Assembly: GCF_005405485.1 (NCBI RefSeq)
Contig: NZ_BJED01000001.1
Span: 186,001-250,000 of the forward strand
Reading direction: 5' to 3'
DNA: 64,000 nt
Source of the DNA: Enterococcus hulanensis
GTDB taxonomy: Bacteria; Bacillota; Bacilli; Lactobacillales; Enterococcaceae
This document shows, one piece after another, positions 52,380 to 60,681 of this stretch (positions are counted from its first letter, which is position 1; each line of letters opens with the position of its first letter). Below the pieces are notes generated by a model. It saw only the letters and a program-made list of their open reading frames with translations, was not told where the DNA came from and ran no database searches. Both the position numbers and the translations under genes were made by a program.

Positions 52380-52408
52380 GATTCCCACTTTTATGATTAG
52401 TGGGAATC
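52380..52408 (+). other. Intercistronic stem-loop between epimerase and SDR genes
   Basis: GATTCCCACT / AGTGGGAATC, a perfect 10-base stem with a 9-base loop and no T-run. It is the second such element in this operon. Confidence 0.65.
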
Positions 52409-52444
52409 GGAATTAGTATGTATTAGAAATGAGGAGAAGAATTA

Positions 52445-53197
52445 ATGGAGAATTTTGAAGGAAAAGTAGCTCTGATTACAGGAGCGGCTCACGGAATTGG
52501 TAAAGGTATCGCAGAAAAATTTGCGGCAGCTGGTGCTCATACAGTGATTGTAGATTATAACCCCGAAACGGGAACAAAAACAGCAGAGGAAATTACAAAA
52601 AAACATGTTAAATCATTGTTTATCCAAGCAGATGTCTCGGATCCACAAGCGTTGGTCACTGCTCGTGAAATAGTTTTCAAAGAGTTTGGTCGAATCGATA
52701 TCCTAGTCTTAAACGCTGGCGTTGCTTTTGCCAATAAGATGAATGACATCTCATTTGAGGAGTGGAATAAAACGCTAAATATAAATTTAACAGGATTATT
52801 CAATACAGTTAAGGCCTTTTACAATGATTTTCTAACAAACAATGGCTCGATCGTATATATTAGTTCAGGTTCGGCGTTGAGTGGAACAGGCGGCGGCGTT
52901 TCGTATCCAGCCTCTAAAGCAGGCGGGGAAGGGTTGATCCGAGGATTAGCAAAAGAGCTTGGTCCAAAGGGGGTCAATGTCAATGCTATTGCACCACGCT
53001 TAATCGATACAGGCGAAATGATGCGCGTTAACTATCCTACACAAGAAAGTTTGGATGGAGTCCTTCAAAAAATTCCTGTTCGTCGACTTGGTACGATCGA
53101 GGATGTTGCAAACCTGGCATTTTTCTTAGCAGATCCAGCGAACTCATATATCCAAGGTCAAACCATTTTGATGGACGGTGGTCGAACGATCGCGTAA
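52445..53197 (+). CDS. Short-chain dehydrogenase (polyol- or sugar-phosphate dehydrogenase candidate)
   Basis: A classical SDR of 250 residues: TGAAHGIGKGIAE nucleotide loop, LVLNAGVA, catalytic Ser in YISSGSA, YPASK Tyr-Lys pair near residue 155, and the IQGQTILMDGG C-terminus. The Asp in VIVDYN near residue 39 suggests NAD preference. In a PTS operon it would oxidise an incoming polyol phosphate to a ketose phosphate. GAGGAGA precedes the ATG. Confidence 0.88.
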   Translation: MENFEGKVALITGAAHGIGKGIAEKFAAAGAHTVIVDYNPETGTKTAEEITKKHVKSLFIQADVSDPQALVTAREIVFKEFGRIDILVLNAGVAFANKMNDISFEEWNKTLNINLTGLFNTVKAFYNDFLTNNGSIVYISSGSALSGTGGGVSYPASKAGGEGLIRGLAKELGPKGVNVNAIAPRLIDTGEMMRVNYPTQESLDGVLQKIPVRRLGTIEDVANLAFFLADPANSYIQGQTILMDGGRTIA

Positions 53198-53213
53198 AGG
53201 AGAAACTAATCGA

Positions 53214-53765
53214 ATGAAAAACTATACACTAGATATTCTGAATGAACTGACTCAAAACGTGAAAAAAGTTGATTCAGATGAAATTGAAAACTTCATTAAG
53301 CAAATCAATTCTGCCAATCATATTTTTTTAAATGGGGCGGGACGTTCTGGAATCGCTATTCAGGCTTTTGCGAATCGGTTAATGCATCTAGGATTTTCTG
53401 TTAGTTTAGTTGGCGAAATCAGTTCGCCGCATTCAAAAGCAGGGGACTTGCTGATAATCTGCTCCGGCTCAGGAGAAACCGGCAGTTTGAAAAGTTTAGC
53501 TAAAAAAGCAAAACAAAGTGGAGTGAAGTTAGCGTTAGTAACGATGAAAAAAGATTCGACAATTGGTCGTTTAGCCGATGTAGTATTAGTGCTTCCGGGA
53601 ACAACAAAAGAAGAGAATAAACGTGATGATGCTTTTGCTCAACCGATGGGGTCAGCTTTTGAACAACTAGCCTTTCTAACCTTTGATGGATTGGTTATGA
53701 ACTTGATGGATGATACCGAAGAGTCGTCTGAGACGATGTTCGCCAGACATGCAGATTTTGAATAG
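53214..53765 (+). CDS. SIS-domain 6-phospho-3-hexuloisomerase-like protein
   Basis: A 183-residue single SIS domain. FLNGAGRSGIAIQAFANRL, CSGSGETGSLKSLAKKA and the C-terminal FEQLAFLTFDGLVMNLM are typical of HxlB, which interconverts hex-3-ulose-6-phosphate and fructose-6-phosphate. There is no HxlA partner (formaldehyde-fixing synthase) in view, so a formaldehyde role is unlikely here; it probably closes the catabolic route of this operon at fructose-6-phosphate. ATG 53214 has AAAGGAG; a longer start would overlap the SDR. Confidence 0.88.
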   Translation: MKNYTLDILNELTQNVKKVDSDEIENFIKQINSANHIFLNGAGRSGIAIQAFANRLMHLGFSVSLVGEISSPHSKAGDLLIICSGSGETGSLKSLAKKAKQSGVKLALVTMKKDSTIGRLADVVLVLPGTTKEENKRDDAFAQPMGSAFEQLAFLTFDGLVMNLMDDTEESSETMFARHADFE

Positions 53766-53770
53766 AAAAC

Positions 53771-53808
53771 AAATCCTCTAAGTGACTAGACTTAGAGGAT
53801 TTTTTGTT
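53771..53808 (+). terminator. Terminator of the third Gat-type PTS operon
   Basis: AAATCCTCTAAG / CTTAGAGGATTT stem followed by a T-run. Confidence 0.92.
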
Positions 53809-53854
53809 AAAAAACCGCCTACCCAGTAATGGCAAGCAATTCCGAAAATTCTTA

Positions 53855-54385
53855 TTATTGCAGCTTATCATAGGCGTTGAAAGCAACCCCTTCGTCCTTC
53901 CAGCCAACCTTGATTAAATGATCCCGTTCACTCTTGAGCAGTGTGAAGTGATGCGCGCCCGCTTTAGCGTTTGGATTATAAAGGCGATAGACTGGTTGCC
54001 CCTTACTAAAAGGCATGTGGAACCCGATATTATCATCGTGCCAGCCGACTTTCACCAAATACTCAGCTTCGCTAGGATCTGCGGTGTAATGATGGTCTCC
54101 AGCGTTAGGGTTGTACACGCGGCTAACGTACGCAGTTTTTTCAGTGGTATAGCCTTGACCGTAAAAACCGATGCCTTCGTCTTTCCAACCATAATTAATT
54201 AAGGTAGCGCGCTCAAAATCACTCGGAGTAAACAAATGCTCACCTGAGTTGGGATTATATAGCCGATTGATCGCAACTCTTGGAGCTTCAGCAGCCGCTG
54301 CTTTTGAACTTAAACCAAAGGTACCCAGTACACAAACACCAACGAACATAATCATCATGATAATCGATAGCTTCTTTTTCTTCAT
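53855..54385 (-). CDS. Secreted protein made of three DUF5648-like repeats
   Basis: A protein of 176 residues. It has a signal peptide (MKKKK, then a hydrophobic stretch to about residue 25 and AAAAE as cleavage region). The mature part consists of three roughly 40-residue repeats with the pattern LYNPNSGEH.FT....L...GW..EG: RLYNPNSGEHLFTP, RVYNPNAGDHHYTA and RLYNPNAKAGAHHFT. This repeat usually decorates cell-wall hydrolases and surface proteins; no catalytic domain is present here. The start is the ATG with GGAGGAG. It is likely a released or wall-associated binding protein. Confidence 0.85.
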   Translation of the reverse strand: MKKKKLSIIMMIMFVGVCVLGTFGLSSKAAAAEAPRVAINRLYNPNSGEHLFTPSDFERATLINYGWKDEGIGFYGQGYTTEKTAYVSRVYNPNAGDHHYTADPSEAEYLVKVGWHDDNIGFHMPFSKGQPVYRLYNPNAKAGAHHFTLLKSERDHLIKVGWKDEGVAFNAYDKLQ

Positions 54386-54406
54386 TCTTAACTCCTCCAA
54401 TTTCAT

Positions 54407-54733
54407 CTTTGAATGAGTGACGTTTCCAAAAATATTCTACCTGCTAAACGAATTTGTTCAATCAACAACAAAATTTCTTTTCTCTATCTAAAATTATAGC
54501 ATATTGCTTTTATAAATTAATTTATTATCACTAAATATATTAATTTGACTGATAATTAAATACTGATGGTTCAATCAACAAAAAAATTTAAGCGATCATT
54601 GACACTGATAATAAGCTGTTTTTGACAAAAATCTCAAAATCTTCACAAAAAGGAAATGGACTTTATTAAACAGTCTGTACTATTCTAAAAAGAATAAGAA
54701 AGATTATTTTATCCAAATGAGGAGTGAAGATAA
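54407..54733. promoter_or_regulatory. AT-rich intergenic region with an extended -10 promoter on the minus strand
   Basis: On the minus strand, TGCTATAAT (TATAAT at 54498-54493) is an extended -10 for the secreted repeat protein. For the plus-strand response regulator I see only a weak TACTAT at 54678-54683. Nothing else is recognised. Confidence 0.55.
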
Positions 54734-55402
54734 ATGCGTGTATTGGTGGTCGAGGACAATCGTGAATTGGCTTTGTCGGTGAAAAAGGGACTAGAGCAGG
54801 AGAATATTTCGGTGGATCTGGCCTATGATGGCGAGCTGGGGGAAGAGAAGGCGTTTGTGACTCCTTATGACGGCATCTTGCTGGATTTGAATCTTCCTAA
54901 AAAGGATGGTCTAGCGGTTTTGCAGAGTCTAAGAGATTCCGAGGTGGAAAGTCCGGTCATCATCATTACTGCGCGAGATGAGATTGAAGAGCGGGCGAAG
55001 GGGCTGGATTTTGGCGCAGATGATTACTTGGTGAAGCCGTTTGAGCTGTTAGAATTGAAGGCGCGCTTGCGGGCAGTGATTCGACGGTATCATGGTCGCG
55101 CATTGCCGCAGATTGCGATCGGAGCGTTGATAGTTGACCCTGTTTGTCGGAAGGTCAGTTATCAGAAAAAGGAAATTTTACTGAAGCCGAAGGAATTTGA
55201 TATCTTGCTGTGCATCGCGCAGCGACATCCCGCCGTGGTTTCGTCAGAGGAAATTTCTGAGCATGTTTATGATGAGGATTTTGACCCCTTTTCCTCGGTT
55301 TTGCGGGTCCATTTGGCTCGTTTGAAGAAGAAATTAGCTGAAGGGGCGGAAAAGGAAGTCTTGAAAACAATTCGAGCAAAGGGGTATCAATTATGCGACT
55401 AA
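54734..55402 (+). CDS. OmpR-family response regulator
   Basis: A 222-residue regulator: receiver domain (1-115) with phospho-Asp in ILLDLNLPKKDG near residue 51, Thr in IIITARD and Lys in YLVKPF, then a winged helix (about 130-222) with RVHLARLKKKLAEGA. The arrangement with the kinase and two ABC modules resembles the VncRS-Vex and other peptide-responsive systems. It overlaps the kinase gene by 10 bases. GAGGAG precedes the start. Confidence 0.93.
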   Translation: MRVLVVEDNRELALSVKKGLEQENISVDLAYDGELGEEKAFVTPYDGILLDLNLPKKDGLAVLQSLRDSEVESPVIIITARDEIEERAKGLDFGADDYLVKPFELLELKARLRAVIRRYHGRALPQIAIGALIVDPVCRKVSYQKKEILLKPKEFDILLCIAQRHPAVVSSEEISEHVYDEDFDPFSSVLRVHLARLKKKLAEGAEKEVLKTIRAKGYQLCD

Positions 55403-56484
55403 ATTTTAAAATGACGGTAACAATGCTGACCTTCTCACTGCTGATAACCGGCGTGATTTTAGCGAGCTTTTTCTTCCTGCGCAATAATGTGGCGAGTGTC
55501 AATATCGCTTCTACGCTAGGTGACGATATTTATTTTACGGAAGCGAAGATTCATTCGACTTCAGACGAGGATATCTCGGTGACTGGAAAAAAGGGACAGC
55601 TGTTGAGTACTTCGATGCTGGACAAGGCTTATCAGGATGAATTGTTTAAATATTTGCCGGCGATGGTCTTAGTGATTTGTTCGGCGGTTTTGTTGCTGAC
55701 GTTTTTACTGTGGCTGGTGCTGCGGAAAATCTACAGCAATCAAATATTGGCCATCACCCACGATCTGAATTTCATTGATCAATTACCTAAAAATACCGTG
55801 AAGGACGAGGTGCTCAGTGAGGCCTTCAATAAATTAAAGGATAAATTTGACGGTCATTTAGAGGATTACCGCCGTTTGAACAGCTATCTGACTCATGAGC
55901 AAAAGAATGCCATCGCGATTTTACGGACGAATCTTGAAATCGAGCGCCAACAGGCCAATCAGGGAAATCTCGCACTATTGGATCGGCTGACTGACAGCAT
56001 CGACGATATCCTGACGCTATCTAATAACACCGATGATCTAGGAGATGAGGTCGTGGATGTTTCTTTAGTCTGTGCTGAGGTGTGCGATGCCTATAAAAAG
56101 AATTATCCGGATTTGCTTTTTGAGTTCAACGAAGAGGAGACTACGCTGATTCAAGGGCGTGACCGTTGGATTTATCGCGCCGTTTCTAATTTAGTCGACA
56201 ATGCAATCAAATATGGCGAGGGCAAGCTGGTCACTGTTACGATCGCAAACAAAAATGGAAGTGTGGTCATTCAGGTCAAGGATCAAGGCATCGGTATTCC
56301 CCAAGCGAAGCAGGCGGAGGTCTTTTCTCATCATTATCGAGTGAATGGACTAAAGCAAGACGGCTACGGTATTGGGTTGTCGGTGGTGTCGCATGTCTGT
56401 GATTTATGTCGCGGCTTTGTTTATTTAGAAAGTCAGGAAAAACAAGGCTCGGCGTTTTATTTGAGTTTTCCCAGTGTGGGTTAA
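55393..56484 (+). CDS. Sensor histidine kinase with a short extracellular loop
   Basis: A 363-residue kinase with membrane segments near residues 8-28 and 88-110 and an outside loop of about 60 residues. The phospho-His is in YLTHEQKNAIA near residue 170. ATP-binding motifs are VSNLVDNAIKYGEG (N box), DQGIGIPQAK (G1) and DGYGIGLSVV (G2). It forms a pair with the response regulator and precedes the transporter genes, which it probably controls, sensing a cell-envelope signal. Confidence 0.92.
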   Translation: MRLNFKMTVTMLTFSLLITGVILASFFFLRNNVASVNIASTLGDDIYFTEAKIHSTSDEDISVTGKKGQLLSTSMLDKAYQDELFKYLPAMVLVICSAVLLLTFLLWLVLRKIYSNQILAITHDLNFIDQLPKNTVKDEVLSEAFNKLKDKFDGHLEDYRRLNSYLTHEQKNAIAILRTNLEIERQQANQGNLALLDRLTDSIDDILTLSNNTDDLGDEVVDVSLVCAEVCDAYKKNYPDLLFEFNEEETTLIQGRDRWIYRAVSNLVDNAIKYGEGKLVTVTIANKNGSVVIQVKDQGIGIPQAKQAEVFSHHYRVNGLKQDGYGIGLSVVSHVCDLCRGFVYLESQEKQGSAFYLSFPSVG

Positions 56485-56537
56485 CATTCAGTTAACAGAG
56501 GATTTGCTACGATACGCTCATAGGAGGAGAGAAAGCG

Positions 56538-57797
56538 ATGATCATCATCCGACATGCTTGGCTAAATCTTAAACGCAATCGTTTCAGTCATATGAAACTA
56601 GGCAGCTTTATTTTTCTGCTTCTCTTGATCGTCTTTTCGTTGGTGCAAATCTATCAGGTAGCGACGGGCTATTTTACCGATTACCGCGAGCAGGCAGCAA
56701 CAGTCGTCAAGGGCGTGCAAGATTTAAATCAAACAGGACAAGCAATTTCATTAAAAAAAACCGATTATGAAAAATTGAAAGATCTACCTTACGTAAAAAA
56801 GAGTCAATTAAACGGGCAGGGTATTATTTCGTCGACCTTGGTTCCGCCTAAAAATCAAACAATCACTAATTACTCTAGTTTCTCAACAAATCAAACGAAT
56901 GGGAGCTATTCACCAGTGACCATGCTGGACAACGATTCTTTAAAAGTACTTTTAACCGCTAAAAAAGAAAAGCTCCAAGGAACATTACCGCTGGAAAAAG
57001 ACACCTGTGTCATTAGTCGGACACTGGCCAAAGAAAATAAGCTAAAGCTGAATGATACCATTTTGCTGGGAAATAAAGGACAAGAGCAAAAAGTAAAAAT
57101 TGTCGGTATTGCAGAATTTTCAACGACCGACCAGATTTGCACCAGTGATTCCGTATTGATTAACTGGGAAACTGCCGCGGCGATCCAGCAAAATATCATC
57201 CAGCCGGATACGACTGTGATGTTTCAAATGACCAGTAAAAAGGCACTAAAAAGATTCGTAAAAGACTTTAAAAAAACAAAATCTTTTGAAGAGTACACAT
57301 TAATTACTAAAAACTGGTCGCAGGGCTTGTTACAGTCAGCGAAGGATACTTTGGATTTAGTATTTAACGGCTTGATCGTCGCCCTGATTTTAGGCATCGT
57401 TTTGATCGCGGTTTTCTATCAGCTAAACATCAAACGGCGGCAAGATTTTTATACATTGTATTTGATGGGACTTGATCGCAAGACATTATCGCTTAGCAGC
57501 TCGTTGGAAAATTTGATACTGATTTTAGGCCTCGGACTGATGGCTGCTTTTACCTCGCAGCGGTTAAGCGGGTGGATTACTGGCGAGTGGCTGATTCAGC
57601 TTCAAAAGAATCTAGCAGAGCAGGAGCCTTTTATAGATTGGGTACTGCCTCATTTCGAGCAAATTTCTGCGACTAGCTGGTTAAATTACATCGGAATGAT
57701 TTTTGCGGGCGCTTGTCTGTTTATCATGCTTTTGCTGGTGAACCTCCGCATCGCTCAGATCATACGTGAGCCGTTACAGGAGGTGGCGAGAAGATGA
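56538..57797 (+). CDS. ABC transporter permease, FtsX/MacB type (first module)
   Basis: A 419-residue permease with one N-terminal membrane segment (about 20-42), an extracellular domain to about residue 270, then three membrane segments, the usual FtsX order. It overlaps the next ATPase gene by 4 bases and so pairs with that degenerate ATPase. AGGAGG precedes its ATG. Confidence 0.85.
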   Translation: MIIIRHAWLNLKRNRFSHMKLGSFIFLLLLIVFSLVQIYQVATGYFTDYREQAATVVKGVQDLNQTGQAISLKKTDYEKLKDLPYVKKSQLNGQGIISSTLVPPKNQTITNYSSFSTNQTNGSYSPVTMLDNDSLKVLLTAKKEKLQGTLPLEKDTCVISRTLAKENKLKLNDTILLGNKGQEQKVKIVGIAEFSTTDQICTSDSVLINWETAAAIQQNIIQPDTTVMFQMTSKKALKRFVKDFKKTKSFEEYTLITKNWSQGLLQSAKDTLDLVFNGLIVALILGIVLIAVFYQLNIKRRQDFYTLYLMGLDRKTLSLSSSLENLILILGLGLMAAFTSQRLSGWITGEWLIQLQKNLAEQEPFIDWVLPHFEQISATSWLNYIGMIFAGACLFIMLLLVNLRIAQIIREPLQEVARR

Positions 57798-58468
57798 GCG
57801 AATGGATATTGGAAGCGGCGGATTATCGCTACGAGCATTCAGAGATAAAAACACTGGATAGGATTGAAGGCAGCTTTCAAACAGGAAGAAGCTACCAGTT
57901 TTTCGGTGATCCCGGCAGCGGAAAAACAACCTTATTAGCACTTTTTGCCGGATTGGCAGTTTGTACAAAAGGGTCGCTAATGTATGACAGACAGGAAATT
58001 GCTTCTCTTGAACGCCATCGTTATCGCGGATGTGAGGTCGCTTGTTTGTTTCAAACCGGCAGCTTATTAAAGGATTCGCCCATGGCAAATTTAGAGATGG
58101 AGGTCTTGCTTTCTGGTGAGAAGCCGGAAAAAGAGTCGTTGAAAAGCCTGCTGCTGTCGGTTGGGTTGGCAGAAAATCAGTTAAAGCTTCCCACCAATAG
58201 ATTATCCGAAAGCGATCGCCAATTAGTGACTTTAGCCAAGCTGATGACCAAAAGCAAGGCCCAGCTGGTTTTAGTCGATGAACCGGAAAAAGTCTTTAGC
58301 GAATGTGGAGTTTTATTTGCCATGGCTAGCCTTAGAAGCTATTGTTTGCAACAGAAAAAATGCCTGATCTTTACCACTCAATCAACACAATCGGTTAATT
58401 TTGCGGATGAATTATGGGGACTTAATGGAGGGAAGTTACTCTTTATTAAGGAACAACGCCCCAGCTAA
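57794..58468 (+). CDS. Degenerate ABC ATPase (first module)
   Basis: A 224-residue ABC-ATPase fold. Walker A is intact (FGDPGSGKTTLL near residue 40) and Walker B reads LVLVDEPEK. The signature LSGGQ is changed to LSESDRQLV, and the switch region has TTQST where the catalytic His is expected. ATP may be bound but poorly hydrolysed. It sits between two permease genes, while a fully canonical ATPase lies at the end of the operon. Confidence 0.8.
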   Translation: MSEWILEAADYRYEHSEIKTLDRIEGSFQTGRSYQFFGDPGSGKTTLLALFAGLAVCTKGSLMYDRQEIASLERHRYRGCEVACLFQTGSLLKDSPMANLEMEVLLSGEKPEKESLKSLLLSVGLAENQLKLPTNRLSESDRQLVTLAKLMTKSKAQLVLVDEPEKVFSECGVLFAMASLRSYCLQQKKCLIFTTQSTQSVNFADELWGLNGGKLLFIKEQRPS

Positions 58469-58516
58469 GATCGCGCTTTCCAACCATCCAAGTTCTTTAA
58501 TAGGAAGGATACTACG

Positions 58517-59992
58517 ATGAATTATTGGAAACGAGCGAAGAGCAGTATTTTTAGAACCAAGAGCAAGTCAGTGATTTTATTTGCTGTCATTTTTGTTTTA
58601 GGAAATGTGATTGCCGGAGCGATCGCTATTCAACAGTCAACAGCCAATGTTGAGAAAAAAATGAAGCAGCAGCTGGGAGCGACCGTCGCCCCAGAGTTAG
58701 ATTTGAATAAATTATTGGAGCAAAGCGAAAATGGGGACACTCAGGCCTTGACGCGACCAGAAAATCTAAAAGAGGAAACCATCAAAAAAATGGGGAGTTC
58801 TCCCTATGTGAAGGACTATGACTACAGCTACCTAGCTTATTTGTATGTTAAAAAATTCAAAACCTATGAAATGAAGCAGCAGGGGAATGTCCAGTTTTCA
58901 ACGGGCGAATACAAAACAATGAGCCTAAAGGGCAGCAACAGCAGCGAACCGATGGATTTTAAAAATAAGAAGGTCAAGCTGACGGATGGACGAATGTTGA
59001 CAAAAGAAGAACTTGCCGGCAAAAAGCCGGTCGCCTTGATCTCGAAAAAGGTAGCAGACGAGAATGGGCTGTCTGTCGGCGATCAAATGGTCCTGGATAC
59101 CGTCAGCTTGATACCAAAAGAAGACGGCACGTTGGATTCACAGGATTCGACGGAGCATGCGGTCAAAATCGTCGGTCTGTTTGAACCAATTAAACTGGAA
59201 AAAAAGAAAAGTGATGGAAAAAATGGTCAAGAGTCGATGAACCAGCAGATTACCGAGATGGAGCTGTATAATACTGCCTTTGTCTCTAACGGTCTGGTTC
59301 GTGAAATCAATAAAATCGAGGCAGAAAATCAGCCATCTGATTCAGAGGAAGAGATGCAAGAGGAAGTTGCGCCGATTTTCACGCTGAAATCACCAGACGA
59401 TGTAGAGGCCTTCAAAGCGGAAATCAAACCGCTACTGCCGGAAGGATACAAAGCGGTTGCCTCCACTGATGAGTTTGACAAGGTAGGTGCCAGTGTCAAA
59501 CGCCTGTCAAAAATTTCCGGCTATGTCGTATTACTAGCGGTTTTGGCTTCATTATTGATCATTTCATTAGTCGTCGTGCTCTTTATGAAGGATCGCCGTC
59601 ACGAATGGGGCATCTATCTATCCTTAGGAGAACAGCGAAAAAATATCATGAAGCAGGTCGTCGCGGAAATATTTGTGATCAGTCTGGCTGCATTATTGCT
59701 CTCGCTTATCTCAGGGAATGTTTTAGGGAAAATAGTTTCGGAATCGTTGCTTGCGGGCGACACGATGGATCAAGCAGCGCAAAATGTCGGAAATCAAGTG
59801 GTCTCGATGGGAGGCGCTTCAGTTCTGGGGTCTTCACTTTCAAATCAGGATGTGCTAAGCAACTATGAAGTCCGTTTTTCACTCACGTACATTGCGACTT
59901 TCTTGATCGCCGGACTTGGGACGATTCTGTTAGCAGCTATTTTACCGTTGACCTACGTGATGCGGTTGAATCCGAAGAAAATCATGATGTAG
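58517..59992 (+). CDS. ABC transporter permease, FtsX/Vex3-like (second module)
   Basis: A 491-residue permease with an N-terminal membrane segment (about 18-40), a large extracellular domain (to about 340), and three C-terminal membrane segments ending with LTYVMRLNPKKIMM. The topology and ending resemble Vex3 and MacB-like permeases. It pairs with the canonical ATPase that follows 15 bases later. A Gln/Ser/Gly-rich insert lies between the last membrane segments. Confidence 0.87.
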   Translation: MNYWKRAKSSIFRTKSKSVILFAVIFVLGNVIAGAIAIQQSTANVEKKMKQQLGATVAPELDLNKLLEQSENGDTQALTRPENLKEETIKKMGSSPYVKDYDYSYLAYLYVKKFKTYEMKQQGNVQFSTGEYKTMSLKGSNSSEPMDFKNKKVKLTDGRMLTKEELAGKKPVALISKKVADENGLSVGDQMVLDTVSLIPKEDGTLDSQDSTEHAVKIVGLFEPIKLEKKKSDGKNGQESMNQQITEMELYNTAFVSNGLVREINKIEAENQPSDSEEEMQEEVAPIFTLKSPDDVEAFKAEIKPLLPEGYKAVASTDEFDKVGASVKRLSKISGYVVLLAVLASLLIISLVVVLFMKDRRHEWGIYLSLGEQRKNIMKQVVAEIFVISLAALLLSLISGNVLGKIVSESLLAGDTMDQAAQNVGNQVVSMGGASVLGSSLSNQDVLSNYEVRFSLTYIATFLIAGLGTILLAAILPLTYVMRLNPKKIMM

Positions 59993-60006
59993 AAGGAGAG
60001 AAGACG

Positions 60007-60681
60007 ATGACAATTTTAGAGGCAAAAGATGTAAGTTATTTCTATCAAGATGGTGAAAAGCGTCGGATGATCCTGCAGGACACTTCGGTAAAATTTGAAA
60101 AGGGACGTTTTTACACGATTTTAGGTGAATCTGGTTCGGGCAAAACCACCTTCTTATCACTGATCAGTGCTTTGGATGCACCGAGCTCTGGTGAAATTTT
60201 ATATAACGGCGAAGACATCAAACGGATCGGCTATGAACGCTTTCGCCGCGACGATGTCAGCATCATTTTTCAAAATTACAATTTGGTCCCGTATTTGACT
60301 GGACTGGAAAATGTATTAGTCGCAATGTCGATCACCGATAATGAAATGCCAAAGGATACTACGGAAATCGCGTACAACCTTTTAGATTATATCGGAATCA
60401 CCAAAGCTAAGGCGGATCGGTTAGTCAATCAGCTTTCCGGCGGAGAACAGCAGCGAATCGCTATCGCCCGAGCTTTGGCAACCAATGTGGACATCATATT
60501 AGCGGACGAACCAACGGGGAATCTGGATGTGGGAATGGAGGAAGAAATCGTGACGATCTTCAAGGAATTAGCGACGATCCACAACAAATGTGTGATCGTG
60601 GTGACCCACTCGCGAGAAATTGCGGAACAATCAGACGAAACCTTCTATTTAAATCAAGGTGAGCTGCTGCCGTATGAGTGA
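60007..60681 (+). CDS. ABC transporter ATPase (second module)
   Basis: A 224-residue canonical ATPase of the LolD/MacB class: Walker A GESGSGKTT near residue 40, signature LSGGEQQR, Walker B DIILADEPTGNLD and switch His in VVTHSREIAE. It energises the neighbouring permease and possibly both permeases. It overlaps the PASTA gene by 8 bases. Confidence 0.93.
   Translation: MTILEAKDVSYFYQDGEKRRMILQDTSVKFEKGRFYTILGESGSGKTTFLSLISALDAPSSGEILYNGEDIKRIGYERFRRDDVSIIFQNYNLVPYLTGLENVLVAMSITDNEMPKDTTEIAYNLLDYIGITKAKADRLVNQLSGGEQQRIAIARALATNVDIILADEPTGNLDVGMEEEIVTIFKELATIHNKCVIVVTHSREIAEQSDETFYLNQGELLPYE

Noticed and set aside
53214-53765. Ribulose monophosphate formaldehyde pathway based on the HxlB-like protein
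   Set aside because: No hexulose-phosphate synthase is present and the gene is in a PTS operon.
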